From Stratiolaelaps scimitus (taxonomy: Eukaryota; Arthropoda; Arachnida; Mesostigmata; Laelapidae): a DNA stretch of 64,000 nt. The stretch spans positions 7,068,001 to 7,132,000 of the forward strand of contig JABWDB010000012.1 in NCBI GenBank assembly GCA_019614645.1. The letters run 5' to 3'. The notes under the pieces were generated by a model, which was not told the origin of the DNA, made no database searches, and worked only from the letters and a program-made list of their open reading frames with translations. The translations under genes were made by a program, and so were the position numbers. Positions 12,681 through 22,686 of this stretch are shown here, in pieces (within the stretch, counting starts at the first letter, position 1; each line of letters opens with the position of its first letter).

Positions 12681-15340
12681 TCGAGACAATGCAGAACGAC
12701 GCGGTGCACTCAAACGGCAATAACTGCACCTTCTCCGAGTACCACTCGGGTAAATTAGTCCGACCCCGACTTACGCCCTGGTCCACGCAAAGACAAGCAC
12801 CGCGTCCAAATTCAACCGTAAAATGGGACCTATACCTTCGGGGCCATCCTGCCAATATCGAGTGCGCTGTCCCTACTGCCATGAGTTAAACACCGAGGTC
12901 TCTTTGACTTCGTACATTTCTCAACTTTTCCCCGTATAATATCATAAATAGATGCAGCACCAGTCATTCCTTGGATCACTCTCGTCGTCTCAGTGCCCGC
13001 ACACCTTGCTGCATCCGTGACGGCGACCCTGAATTCAATCCCACTGGTATCACCTCTCCATCCACTACGCTGCCGGTTCTCTTGTTTAGCAGCAATGAGC
13101 GTTCCCAGTACAAGCTGCCCTCCCACCTGATACTCCAATCCACTGATCACTCACCACCTTAACTGACCAGCGCTAGGCGGGTGCGTTTTTCTCCCATTCT
13201 GCATAGTAGCACAATGCATAGAGCCCGTAGTATCGGGGTCGTTCATCTCGCTGTCTTTGCTATTCTACCGCTGTCCAACAGTTAGTGAGTCTGGCCACGT
13301 CGACTTACTTGCCGACACCCACACCCCGCGCACAAGCAGCTATTCGGCGATCGCACCAGAGCCGCAGGAATACCAGCAGTAGAAACGGACCCCCTGGTTG
13401 TCCATGCGTTCGCCTAGATTCTCCCCTTGACTCTCTCTGGTGGCATCCTTCGGCATCCTTATTCCTCTAGGTTAAAACATCTTCGGAGCAATGGATGAAC
13501 GCTGCCCCTGCGCCCTCCTCGCGGCAGGACCATCGCGGCAGGACCATCGCGGCCGCGTTAGACGTTGGTTGTGTGGCGGTGTGCCTCGGTTTATTCGTGT
13601 GTTCGCACGCATAGCGTATTCCCTGAACAGGCCATCCATTCAAGGCTGCTCGGAGGCATACTAATGCGTCTTGTGGTCGGTCCCGCCGCCGCCGCTGCTG
13701 GCTCTGGCGAGCTCACGACTCTGGAAGGGTCCTGATGCACTTGGCGCTTGAGTACTTCTCCTGTTAGCTTACCGTCGTGGTCGACTGTTTCCTGACCGCC
13801 GGCGTTGACATCGCTGCTGGCTCATCAGACGCCTCTCGTACACGCCACCCACAGGGCCACGACTAGGACAACTGGGACGACAATGAGAACTGGTTGAGTC
13901 GCTGGTCCGGTTCACCGACAATGCATTGGCCGGTCCTGGCTGGTGTTCTATCGAATCCTACATATGTTTCATCACTAGCGGTTTCTGGCTGTATCAGTGC
14001 AAAGGCGCTGCAGGCCCGCTTTTCCGTCGCTCGTCTGGACATCCATGGTCCCTTTTCTTCGTAGAAGGCTGCTACTGCTGTTATTACTATTATACTTGTA
14101 CTACGTGCTGGCGTGACCATGCGCGAGGCAGTGCAGCGGTACCAGCAGGCCCCCGTACAGTATGTGGGGCCTGTAGTCGGCCGGTGTAGCCTGTGCCTTG
14201 TGGAGGCCTGTTTCTGCTCGATGCGATGTCTTTTTGCCTACTATGTGCCAACTTGTCCGTCATCTCAGCGGGATTCCTTCCCTGCGGGCGCGATCGCACT
14301 GCGTGAACACAGCGGCGAACGGATGCATGTCTGACCCAGTGACGCGCTCACCACGACGGTGCCGGCTTGCATCCGAGTCGCTCGACCGGTTCGCTCAGCG
14401 CTACGGAGACAGCCTCTGACTGAGCGGCCGAAAATGTCATCCGTATATCGCGTCACCAGAAACCGCTGCAGCTATTGCGTCTGGGCCGGAAAGCGCTCAG
14501 GACGTCCGCGTCGGCGTCCTGCTCGCGGTCCTCGTCCATTGGCGTCCACACTTCGTCGTATGGGATCTTTTCCGAAAGCTGAGACACACGCAGGACCAGA
14601 GGAGTCCCGCAGTGCCACGTTCGGCTTGCGGCCTGCTAGGCCCCAACTCGAGTTTGGCCGCACTTCGTCTTCGGCCTTCTTGTTGGCCTTCTCGTTGCTA
14701 CTGTTGATACTTCGCCATGAGGCGTCATCACGCTACGAGACGTTCCCCAACACGAACGATATTCGCCGCCAACTAGAATGCGACGCTCCCATACAATGGC
14801 GTCCCCATGATACGTAACGAACGAACGGAAAAAAATGCAACACTACACAAAAAGTGCTGGGACGCCGCTCGAAGGGAGAGGAACGACCGGCCTCGGCCTG
14901 CAGCAAAAAGAGGCCCTGTAGAGTAGGCCTCGGGTACACGTAATTACCCGTGGCCTGAAGTAATAAGGGAGAATGGGATCAACTAACGCCGTCAACCGAT
15001 TCGCTTGTTGTTGCATAGCAGGACCATTGGGCCTTGACTAGGGAGAGGTGACCTATCGGCGGAGGACGTAAATGCAAACAAGCCGCCACAAATATGATAT
15101 ATTTAATGAGATAAAAAGAAAAAGCGTCTCCTGTAATAGCTAGTCTGTGGGCACTTGATAAGTTGATCGGTTAGGTTTATAATAATTAGACAGGAGTTTG
15201 TCTTGTCATTCAGCTGAAGTCAAGAGCGCTTCATCGTTCTTATGCATGCATCAACGGCACAGCTAGACGAAGGTCGTACACTATCAGAAAAAGCACTGAG
15301 AGTATAAGTGACACCCATTTACCTAGTGATAACTATGGTT
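12679..15340. other. GC-rich block, no supported gene
   Basis: Mostly GC-rich from 13.0 to 14.9 kb. A 17-base direct repeat (gcaggaccatcgcg core) lies near 13520-13555. The minus frame 13863-14120 starts at a true ATG, runs 85 codons and is fairly protein-like (IIVITAVAAFYEEKGPW near the start), but has no promoter or splice evidence. The plus frame 14359-14817 is Arg/Ser/Leu-rich and antisense to others. Confidence 0.4.
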
Positions 15341-15342
15341 CA

Positions 15343-15379
<37 letters not shown>

Positions 15380-15396
15380 TGGTATATATATATATT
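15341..15396. repeat. (TA)n microsatellite, interrupted
   Basis: Two TA arrays separated by AATATATTGG. Confidence 0.9.
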
Positions 15397-15870
15397 GTCA
15401 CAATTTGTATTGCTAATTAGTTGTAATTAGCAAGATGAGTTAATATGGAGGGAAATAGACTGTCCAGATCGAAGTAACCCTGCGGCCTGTTCTTACCGTA
15501 CATGCACAATATAAACCTGCGCTCTGCAGCGGGAGCTCTGGCCGACAGCGAGGTAAGGTGGCACACTGAAAACCACCTGAGCCTGAAGACAGATTCAATT
15601 GGGGTTGAATCATTCCAAATTGTCAGTGCGCACGAGTGTTAAGGGGGCACATCGTAACTATGCTGAATAGATTTTATCTACCTTTCTATTTTGTACCTAC
15701 AACACTTGCGAGAAGGCTACATACACGTGGCGTAAAGTGACCCTCAACGGGGACAAATAGAGATTAGCCAAGAACAATTAGCATACGCGTCCGACAAGTT
15801 TAACATATATTGCGTCAATTCATTTCAATCGACGATCCGGATCCATCCTCGAAAACGTCGATGGGAGCAA
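15397..15870. other. region downstream of the peptide gene, no gene seen
   Basis: This is the 3' side of the divergent peptide gene. No canonical AATAAA appears on the minus strand in the first ~100 bases after its stop, only an AATATA variant near 15810. Otherwise empty. Confidence 0.5.
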
Positions 15871-16002
15871 TCAGCCGTCGTTGTTCATATACGAGTCGGG
15901 CAGGTCATCCCGGGGCGGTCCGTCCATTGGGAAGTCAGCGAATGTCACCCCGATCACACAGCACAGGGCAACAGCAGCGGATGCAAATGCGAAAAATCTC
16001 AT
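15871..16002 (-). CDS. divergent secreted peptide of the MRFF cluster
   Basis: Encodes 43 residues. Residues 1-22 (MRFFAFASAAVALCCVIG, then VTFA) make a signal peptide with a TFA cleavage motif. The predicted mature peptide is about 21 residues (DFPMDGPPRDD, then LPDSYMNNDG): acidic, Pro-rich, cysteine-free. The ATG at 16002 is preferred over an in-frame ATG at 16071, because a TATA box at 16075-16082 puts transcription start near 16050, downstream of 16071. The TATA-to-ATG distance is 80 bp, against 78 in the three neighbours, and the first four residues MRFF are shared, so I infer an old paralogue whose mature part has diverged. It is the most downstream of four genes on one strand. Family and function are unknown to me. 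A small secreted effector, hormone-like or antimicrobial peptide are all open. Confidence 0.7.
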   Translation of the reverse strand: MRFFAFASAAVALCCVIGVTFADFPMDGPPRDDLPDSYMNNDG

Positions 16003-16051
16003 CGCGATAACGTCGTCCACAGGTCTGGCGGAGAAGACAGCCGGCCCCGGA

Positions 16052-16082
16052 TGGCAGTGAGAGGTGGCCATAGCTATTTATA
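16052..16082 (-). promoter_or_regulatory. TATA box and initiator of the 15871-16002 gene
   Basis: TATAAATA at 16082-16075 (minus) is followed about 25 bp later by an initiator-like CTCACTGCC (16060-16052). This implies a leader of about 50 nt before the ATG at 16002. Confidence 0.6.
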
Positions 16083-16634
16083 TCTCGTATTTTCGGCGGC
16101 TCGTACCGATGCTCGTGACCGAGCTAAGGACATACGCAACGGTCTCACACAATACGCAAGATTTGATTTAGGATACGGCATAGATCACACGATGACGATT
16201 CGACAGATGCTCGCTGACGAGCAGACAGTTGTTGTTGTTGTTGTCCACAAATTGCTCAATGTGAACTGTTTTGTTGCTGCGATCAACCTCTCCCTTGTTA
16301 GACCTCAGTCTTAAGCGCTAATTGAAAGCGTCCTATGGATTTCGTTCGCTTAATTAGGCTGAGGTGTAGGGTACAACATTTACTTGTATAGACAATTAAG
16401 TAAAAATTGCTAGACAATTGTTTTACAACACATCACATTCGAAAATTAACGGTAAATGTAAATGGTTAAGAGTCCCCATGTAAGTACCCTATGAAATAAC
16501 ACTCCCGTGTAGGCGGCAGTACTTAGGTGTGTTTTATGTTCGATCATCGGACGCCGGTGTTAGTCCGTTCTCAACGCTAAATACGGATACAAAATAGCAC
16601 GCCGATTATGAGGAGAGATAGCTCAATCAATGCA
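16083..16634. other. spacer between the two left peptide genes
   Basis: Upstream of the divergent gene and downstream of the next one. A (GTT)n run lies at about 16227-16243. No gene seen. From about 16560 it enters the block shared with the other two array units. Confidence 0.5.
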
Positions 16635-16640
16635 TTTATT
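16635..16640 (-). terminator. polyadenylation signal AATAAA
   Basis: AATAAA on the minus strand, 93 bp after the stop of the 16733-16831 gene. The same site with the same flanks occurs after both paralogues (19446-19451, 22446-22451). Confidence 0.6.
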
Positions 16641-16732
16641 TGAACGTATTAAAAGCTTAAATAAAATTTTGACGGCGGTCCGAAAATCCTCATCGTGAAG
16701 GTTTAGGCGTCCTCGCGAATTTGTCCATTTGC

Positions 16733-16831
16733 TTAGTCATCTAGCTCGGCCTCAGAGGGGTCGTTCGCTACTGCTGAACCGATCAGGCAGAATACTGCGA
16801 CGATGGCGGCTGTTACAGCGAAGAATCTCAT
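16733..16831 (-). CDS. secreted acidic micropeptide, array copy 1
   Basis: A 32-residue protein, too short for ordinary gene callers. Residues 1-22 are a clear signal peptide (MRFFAVTAAIVAVFCLIGSA, then VA): Arg at position 2, a hydrophobic core and an AVA cleavage motif. The predicted mature peptide is only NDPSEAELDD: ten residues, five of them acidic, no Cys, no Lys or Arg. The ATG is fixed by the TATA box 78 bp upstream and an initiator-like TCACAGT that leave a ~45-nt leader; no intron is needed. The stop is TAA, followed by AATAAA. Two neighbours are near-identical: copy 3 differs by one silent change and one Val-to-Ile, copy 2 by one residue (Ser to Ala) and silent changes. Not recognised as a known family. 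I infer a secreted, probably abundantly made peptide. The main doubt is whether so short a mature part is the final product. Confidence 0.75.
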   Translation of the reverse strand: MRFFAVTAAIVAVFCLIGSAVANDPSEAELDD

Positions 16832-16875
16832 CGTGGTAAGTTTTTGTTGGGTTAATAGGCACAGAATACCTTAAC

Positions 16876-16933
16876 TGTGATAGAAACAGACTCTATGACT
16901 CGTTATATAGTGGACTGTCCGTGGAGAGTCCAC
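16876..16933 (-). promoter_or_regulatory. core promoter with TATA box and upstream palindrome
   Basis: On the minus strand the order is an imperfect 24-bp palindrome (16933-16910; arms GTGGACT and AGTCCAC), then CTATATAACG (TATA at 16904-16909), then an initiator-like ATCACAGTT near 16876-16880. The same order and spacing occur in the two paralogues but not in the divergent gene. The palindrome may be a dimeric transcription-factor site (inference). Confidence 0.65.
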
Positions 16934-17230
16934 CTTGATCGTCGTGACAGAATGAGTAAGGCGTTGTTGCTATCAGACAATAGTAACGATAACACGAACA
17001 TTACGAAGGTAGCATATGAAATATTCCACTATGATATATATGATGTGTTTGGGAAATAGAATCATACCAAAACGTGTAGTAATAACACGTTTATAGCAGC
17101 AAAAGGCAACGGGGCCTATGGACGCCTGCTGCTCGGGTCGCAGACACCACAGATGAGCGGAGATAAACGATTTGAGAAGTAGGAAATCTCAACAGAGTCA
17201 ATTAATTCATGTCCAGGAAGAAGGTTATTT

Positions 17231-17593
17231 CTAGCTATGCATTGGTTTTTTTATACGACTCCCCCCCCCCCAAAAAAATGGAGACCCGTTTATAAATACG
17301 ACTTCCAAACAAGAATGTTTCCAACCATCCAAGCATATACTAAATATATACCTAGAAGGCTTACCATCATCAACTGAGGTAGTTTCTGGTCTAGGGCTAC
17401 ACCGTAGACCAACCGAGTACGTGATGCCATCCTGGCCTCGCTTATCGTCTCCCGACCGTCTGGACTCACTTTCTTGAGGGATTGCCCAGTCTTCAGTTGA
17501 AAAAAAATTCGCAGAAGAAGCAAAGAAGTTTTTTAATCGCCCCTTCGTATGATCTGTATAATTATGGTGTTTAATATTTTCAGCCTGAGACAT
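17231..17593 (-). other. open frame over a conserved donor-like site in unit 1
   Basis: A 120-codon frame from an ATG at 17593 (begins MSQAENIKHHNYTDH). A splice-donor-like GATGATG/GTAAGCC at 17371-17359 is preserved at the equivalent place in units 2 and 3. The first residues recur in the fragment at 63.04 kb, with three silent differences over eight codons, but that copy then hits a stop. The protein is not otherwise conserved between units and nothing is recognised. It could be an exon of a second array gene or just duplicated sequence. Confidence 0.2.
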
Positions 17594-17880
17594 TTCCCCG
17601 CTGACGAGGTTATAGGATATGTCGTTATTTTAGCATAATTGTGTAGTCCGGATACATGACAAAACTGTATATATATTTCTCGTTGGAGACGAGAAAGATA
17701 TTCGTACTGAGTAATGTTTGCTTGTGTTCGGTGCATGTTCCTATATATATATATATATATATATTGTTGCTTATACTACGAATTAATTGGTATATTTTAT
17801 ATTCGAATTCTATGTCGTACTTTCCCTGTGATTAAAGCTGTCGACAGTCTGTACCCACACCGTGATGTAATAATAAATCG
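17565..17880. repeat. dispersed segment, second copy at 63.03-63.4 kb
   Basis: Shares long stretches with 63030-63390: the TTTCAGC...GAGAC block, TTTCTCGTTGGA, a TA array, TTGTTGCTTATACTACGAATTA, and an identical stretch of about 44 bases that includes AAAGCTGTCGACAGTCTG. A TA array sits at 17741-17764. The frame encoding VIKAVDSLYPHRDV reads in both copies but crosses the TA array and is probably not a protein. Confidence 0.65.
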
Positions 17881-18028
17881 CAATCCTATTAACGTACCAT
17901 ACCATGTTATTTATACAGAATAACATGCGCATAGTCATTAGTCGAGATATGCTGCCACACTCAGTTTCTCTCGTCATTTTTCGAATGAAAACCACACTGT
18001 CTTATACGGCTGATGATGATCTCCTTTA

Positions 18029-18650
18029 AACGAGACTCGAATTAGCTACCGTGACTTGGGGATGGGGGGAGGGCATATCAATACACGCCAACACCTCCCC
18101 TATAAAAAATGGGCATCTCAACACCGTGACCCCCGTTCTGGAACTGTTGACGATGATCAATAGCATCGTCCTTCGCGGTATCGCATAGCGCATTCTTCCA
18201 GTTAGCGATGAGAGGTGTACAAGACCACCCACGAGTACCACACATCCTCCTTGCCGTACGGACATGACGTGGTTAGCTGACTCTCAGCCCCTTCTCTCTC
18301 TCTCTCTGACCAGACTTCCTCTCTTGGACCTCTGTCCACTTCCCGTCTGTAAACGACTACCGTGGTCAATGGGGTATCTGTAGAAAGTCCCGTGTATGTA
18401 AACTCGCAGTATTCATGACGCATACGGGGTGTGTACGGTGCCTTCCTTCCTGCGCAGTGATAGCCTGTGCCGCAGATTACAGTAGTTGCCACCGCTACTT
18501 TTCAAATCTTATTGAAAATCTTACTGCTCATAAAAGGAAAATATGGCTCCATTCAGATTTGAGCCTCTGACTCCACAAAACTCTGTTTTGACACTGTCTT
18601 CCTCGCCTACCGCGCCATGCCGGCAGGCAGATATCGCGACTACTAACTAA
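18029..18650. mobile_element. ~620-bp insertion present in unit 1 only
   Basis: Unit 2 reads straight from CTCCTTAAAACGA into the block with GCGAATATAGC (about 21650-21690). In unit 1 these flanks are separated by about 620 bp. The insert has a (CT)n run near 18290-18310 and a decayed B-box-like minus motif near 18565. No terminal inverted repeats or clear target duplication were found. It could equally be a deletion in unit 2. Confidence 0.4.
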
Positions 18651-19445
18651 TATAGTCGTCCCTACATAGCGCATATAGCAAATAGCTGAATTGGGACGAC
18701 CTCGATGAAAACGGGATTAGAAACAACAGCGACAAATATCGACAGTTCATTGTGAAAGACATATTATAGTATTTATTATTTCATTGATCTTGGCCACTGA
18801 CTGATCGCATCATCTGCAATGAGAGTCATTATTATAATAGATCACTGTGTCCGCTTGTGAGCTCCGTTTCCTCTTCACGGCTTGGTTTGAAGGAGGTCCT
18901 ATTTGGCAACTGTGACTGAAGGCAGCTTTTTTTTTAGCTCAAAATGTTGTACGGGCATCGCTGTCACAAACACTGCCCGATGTCTACGTCGCCTGCTTGC
19001 AGACGCCAATTTTTAATAACAGTGTTCATCAACCTATATATACATATGTATATATGGATGCCCGTGACCACAACTAGTGTTATTATTTTTTATATATTAT
19101 TAATTTCGCGCCTACGACGAAACCTGTCGATAATCCAGATTCAGCCTATTGCTAAAATGAAAACTGTGTAATTGGCCGGTACACGGTGCGGAGGCTGATA
19201 TATTACCATAACATAACATTTGCGGTTATCGATCGACATGTTATCGATTATCGCAGTAAATGGTATTAGTCTCCCTTTGGGTAACGTAAGCTTGTGAATA
19301 CCGTATATAGAAATGTTAGTTTACATTTACACACACTTGTCAGAACCAGCTTACAAATGTAAGTCGAATCTTAGAAAGAACTCATCGCTGAATAAAAATT
19401 CAAATTAGCACACCGGTTGTGGGGAGCGATAGCTCAATTAATGCA
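18651..19445. other. array spacer, no gene seen
   Basis: Continues the unit 1 upstream region (matches 21680-22430 of unit 2), ending in the block that precedes the AATAAA of copy 2. No supported frame. Confidence 0.5.
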
Positions 19446-19451
19446 TTTATT
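19446..19451 (-). terminator. polyadenylation signal AATAAA
   Basis: AATAAA on the minus strand, 92 bp after the stop of array copy 2. Confidence 0.6.
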
Positions 19452-19542
19452 TAAGCGTATTACAAGCGTAACTAAAATTGAACGACGGTCCGAAGATCCT
19501 CATCGTGAAGGTTTAGGCGTCCTCGCGAATTTGTTCATCTGC

Positions 19543-19641
19543 TTAGTCATCTAGCTCGGCTTCGGCGGGGTCGTTGGCTACTGCTGAACCGATCAGGCAG
19601 AATACTGCGACGATGGCGGCTGTTACAGCGAAAAATCTCAT
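19543..19641 (-). CDS. secreted acidic micropeptide, array copy 2
   Basis: A 32-residue paralogue of the 16733-16831 product. The signal peptide is identical at protein level (MRFFAVTAAIVAVFCLIGSA, then VA) with a silent TTT for TTC. The mature part is NDPAEAELDD: Ser to Ala is the only replacement against copy 1. Of five nucleotide differences from copy 1, two fall in that codon and three are silent. The frame is intact with the TAA stop in the same place, so it is probably functional. TATA is 78 bp upstream, as in the others. Its unit has lost the start codon and TATA equivalent of the second gene-like structure, but this peptide gene is undamaged. Confidence 0.75.
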   Translation of the reverse strand: MRFFAVTAAIVAVFCLIGSAVANDPAEAELDD

Positions 19642-19685
19642 CGTGGTTGTTTTTTGTTAGGTTAGTAGGCACAGAATACCTTAAC

Positions 19686-19743
19686 TGTGATAGAAACAGA
19701 CGCTATGACTCGTTATATAGTGGACTGTCCGTGCAGAGTCCAC
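19686..19743 (-). promoter_or_regulatory. core promoter with TATA box and upstream palindrome
   Basis: TATATA at 19714-19719, initiator-like ATCACAGTT near 19686-19690, and the GTGGACT...AGTCCAC arms at 19743-19720. One base of the palindrome spacer differs from copy 1 (GTGCAG for GTGGAG); both arms are exact. Confidence 0.65.
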
Positions 19744-19799
19744 CTTGATCGTCGTGACTAAATGAGTAACCCTTGTTGCTATCAGACCATAGAAATAAC

Positions 19800-21816
19800 A
19801 CGAACATCACCCCAGCAAAATGTCATGAAATATTCTACCATGATATCTGATGTGTGTTCGTTTATAGCAGCAAAACAACGAAGCCTATTCTCTAGAAGCA
19901 GTCTACCGTAGGCTGATCGGCGCCACCGGGTACATGCGCCCAGGATCCATCCTTCTGCAATGGCTCTCCCTTGCTGTGAGACGGATGGGCAGTGCCATCG
20001 CCTTCATCGGCAGTGGCCATGACGGCGTCGGCCTGACACCCTATCCTCAATTATTGTATATGTACATTTTGTTTCGCTAATCGAAAATGAACACATTCGA
20101 ATTACGGAACCCAGACATGAGCGTCTGCTGCTTGGGGGCTAGGTAACAGACAACATCGAGACGCATTGTTTGCGACGTCGAAAGTCTAACAGGTCAATTA
20201 AACCATGTCCAGGAAGTAGGTCGTTCCTGAGGGCAGGGGCATAACGTTTGCTACCGTTGGTTGAACCTCTAGTTCAATGATAAAACAAGTGAGCTTTTTT
20301 CTTAGTCAATACCTGCATTTGACACGAGGCCGTAGGGTAGAATTGTGCATTCGATTGAGCTGTGTGTTGTTGATGCTTAGGAGACTTCTCTCCGGAAAAT
20401 ATCTAGAACGTGCTCATTGATAAACATTGGCTTCTAATATGTCCCCAAAAAGATGGAGACCCGTTTGTGAGTACAACTTGCAAAAGTTTTTAACCATCCA
20501 AATAGATGCTAAGTATATGCCATGCCGAGGAGGCTTACCGTCATCGATTGAGGGAATTCCTGGTGCTGCTACTCAGTTAAGTGCGCATGAACTTAAGCAA
20601 ACATTGCGAGAATTTTTTTATCGTCATTATCAGGGAGATAGAAAGGCTATTCCAAAATGTCTGCAGTGCTTAACTTTCAGAGTAGCTTGATGAATAGTGA
20701 GATTTTTCTTGGTAATTCCAACTTCCATGTATATTGTCTTTATGGCTATCTGGTACGCCTCGTGAAACCGTGCACGAATGTGGATATTAATAGCTTACTA
20801 TGTAGCTAACACTCGAACCTCTTCTAGCTGAGTAAAGGTATAACGAAAAAAATACAGTGGAAAAAAAACGAAATTACGTTGAAATTAATTATAGACGAGA
20901 GAAAGAGCTTTTGAATGGTCTATCGAAGTAAAGAAAAAAGTGGAAGCTTAGAAGGGCAAGGGAAGATTCCAAAGGCAGAGCGAACGAACTTATGCACCAA
21001 CCTATACTCAGAATTATCACGATCGAGTTTGCTAACAAGTCCTCAACTACGACTTTTATCACACGCGAATGCACGTTTTACCACTTTTGTTTGAGTTTTG
21101 GCGAGCACGAAGTAAATATGGTGCGTTAATTCGGCTATTAAAAATCAAATAAAATTAGTAAATAATGATTGACGAATTTCGCTAATTGCGACTGCGTGTA
21201 GTGAAGACATCTGATAAAAGCGCATGCTCGTTACGACAATTACTAGCCTCGTTATATTAATACATTTGAACTAGGTTATTATAGAAACTGCTTCAGATCG
21301 AAATAGACCAATTCCGGTAAGGCAATTTGTAATGTTGCTTCATTGGTACCCTTGGCGTTCATTAGTTCCCTAGTGCGCTTGCCCTGAGACCCAACACTAG
21401 ATCATATGGGGTGTCGCTAACCCGTGCAAATACTTATGATCATTTTGATTGGCCGTTCAAACCGTTGAGACGGTCATGTGGTACTGACGAACGGGTGTTC
21501 GTCGGTCCTTCTGGAAATCCTATAAACGTACCATATCATGTCATTTATACACAATAACATGCACATAGCCGTTAGCAGAGATATGCCGCCACACGTAGTT
21601 TCTCTCGTGTTGTTTTCCGAATGAAAACCACACAGTCTCACACAGCTGATGATAATCTCCTTAAAACGATACGATCGTTTCTACTTAGCGAATATAGCAA
21701 ATAGCTGAATTGGGACGACCTCAATGAAAACGGGATTAGAAACAACAACGACAAATAGAGACAATATAACGACAGTATTTTATTGGTTTATAAAAGAAAC
21801 AGCAATGTCTGCAATG

Positions 21817-21818
<2 letters not shown>
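19800..21818. other. array unit 2 upstream region
   Basis: Diverged copy of the unit 1 upstream sequence. The donor-like site (GATGACG/GTAAGCC) is at 20545-20533 on the minus strand. The positions matching the unit 3 ATG and TATA box read CTAC and CATAAAGA, so the second gene-like structure is broken here. A plus frame at 20427-20690 is antisense to it and not conserved in units 1 or 3. Nothing was seen at 20700-21500. Confidence 0.5.

Positions 21819-21868
<50 letters not shown>
21819..21868. repeat. (TA)n microsatellite
   Basis: About 25 pure dinucleotide repeats, inside array unit 2. Confidence 0.9.
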
Positions 21869-21873
<5 letters not shown>

Positions 21874-22445
21874 AATAGAGCTTAAAGTATCTGTTGTTAC
21901 ATTGATCTTGGCCTGACTGATCGTATCGTTTCCAATTTGAGTCTTTGTTGGATATACACAATCATAAAAATAAAGTCCACGTAAATCTCCACGGCTTGGT
22001 TTGAAAGAAGCCTCATGTGGCAACTGCATATGCAACTTCTTTACTCATACAATAAACAGTGGCCATTGCTGTCACAAACACTGTCTGATGTCTGTATCGC
22101 CTACTTGCAAACGCTGAATTCAATCACGTTTATGTCGCATGGAAACATTGTGATGCATTTCAGGGACGCTGGATACGTGAATCATGGCATCATCTCGGTG
22201 CTGCACCTGTTCACTGATAGTCACGCTTCTATATTTAATCACCGAAAGCCGTTGTAAGTCTTTCGTTGGATAACGTAACTATGCGACCAACTATGCAATC
22301 GATATAGAAATTCTCGTTTTACACACATGTTTGACGACTAGGCTTACACATGTAAATAATGGGCATATATTAGAATCGTACTCAATGCTAAATACGGATG
22401 CAAATTAGCACGCTGATTGTGAGGAGAGATAGCTCAATCAATGCA

Positions 22446-22451
22446 TTTATT
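22446..22451 (-). terminator. polyadenylation signal AATAAA
   Basis: AATAAA on the minus strand, 93 bp after the stop of array copy 3. Confidence 0.6.
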
Positions 22452-22543
22452 TGAACGTATTAAAAGTTTAAATAAAATTTGAACGGCGGTCCGAAAATCC
22501 TCATCGTGAAGGTTTAGGCGTCCTCGCGAGTTTGTCCATTTGC

Positions 22544-22642
22544 TTAGTCATCTAGCTCGGCCTCAGAGGGGTCGTTCGCTATTGCTGAACCGATCAGGCA
22601 GAATACTGCGACGATAGCGGCTGTTACAGCGAAGAATCTCAT
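22544..22642 (-). CDS. secreted acidic micropeptide, array copy 3
   Basis: A 32-residue paralogue. The signal peptide differs from copy 1 only in Val21 to Ile (cleavage motif AIA), and the mature part is the identical NDPSEAELDD. Only two of 99 coding bases differ from copy 1, one of them silent. The frame, TAA stop, 78-bp TATA-to-ATG spacing and AATAAA are all kept. It is the most upstream gene of the head-to-tail set (order copy 3, copy 2, copy 1, divergent gene on the minus strand). Copies 1 and 3 resemble each other more than either resembles the intervening copy 2, which points to gene conversion or a non-sequential duplication order. Confidence 0.75.
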   Translation of the reverse strand: MRFFAVTAAIVAVFCLIGSAIANDPSEAELDD

Positions 22643-22686
22643 CGTGGTAAGTTTTTGTTAGGTTAGTAGGCACAGAATACCTTAAC

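Noticed and set aside
15871..16071. Longer 66-residue reading of the divergent peptide gene from an ATG at 16071
   Set aside because: That ATG lies 4 bp from the TATA box, upstream of the expected transcription start, and would bury the signal peptide internally.
17714..17923. Apparent protein conservation (VIKAVDSLYPHRDV) between 17.8 kb and 63.35 kb
   Set aside because: The nucleotide sequence is identical there, the frame crosses a TA array, and nearby differences are not preferentially silent. It is a duplicated DNA segment, not a shown protein.
20427..20690. 87-residue plus frame inside array unit 2
   Set aside because: Alignable DNA in unit 1 has an early stop and unit 3 does not preserve the frame.
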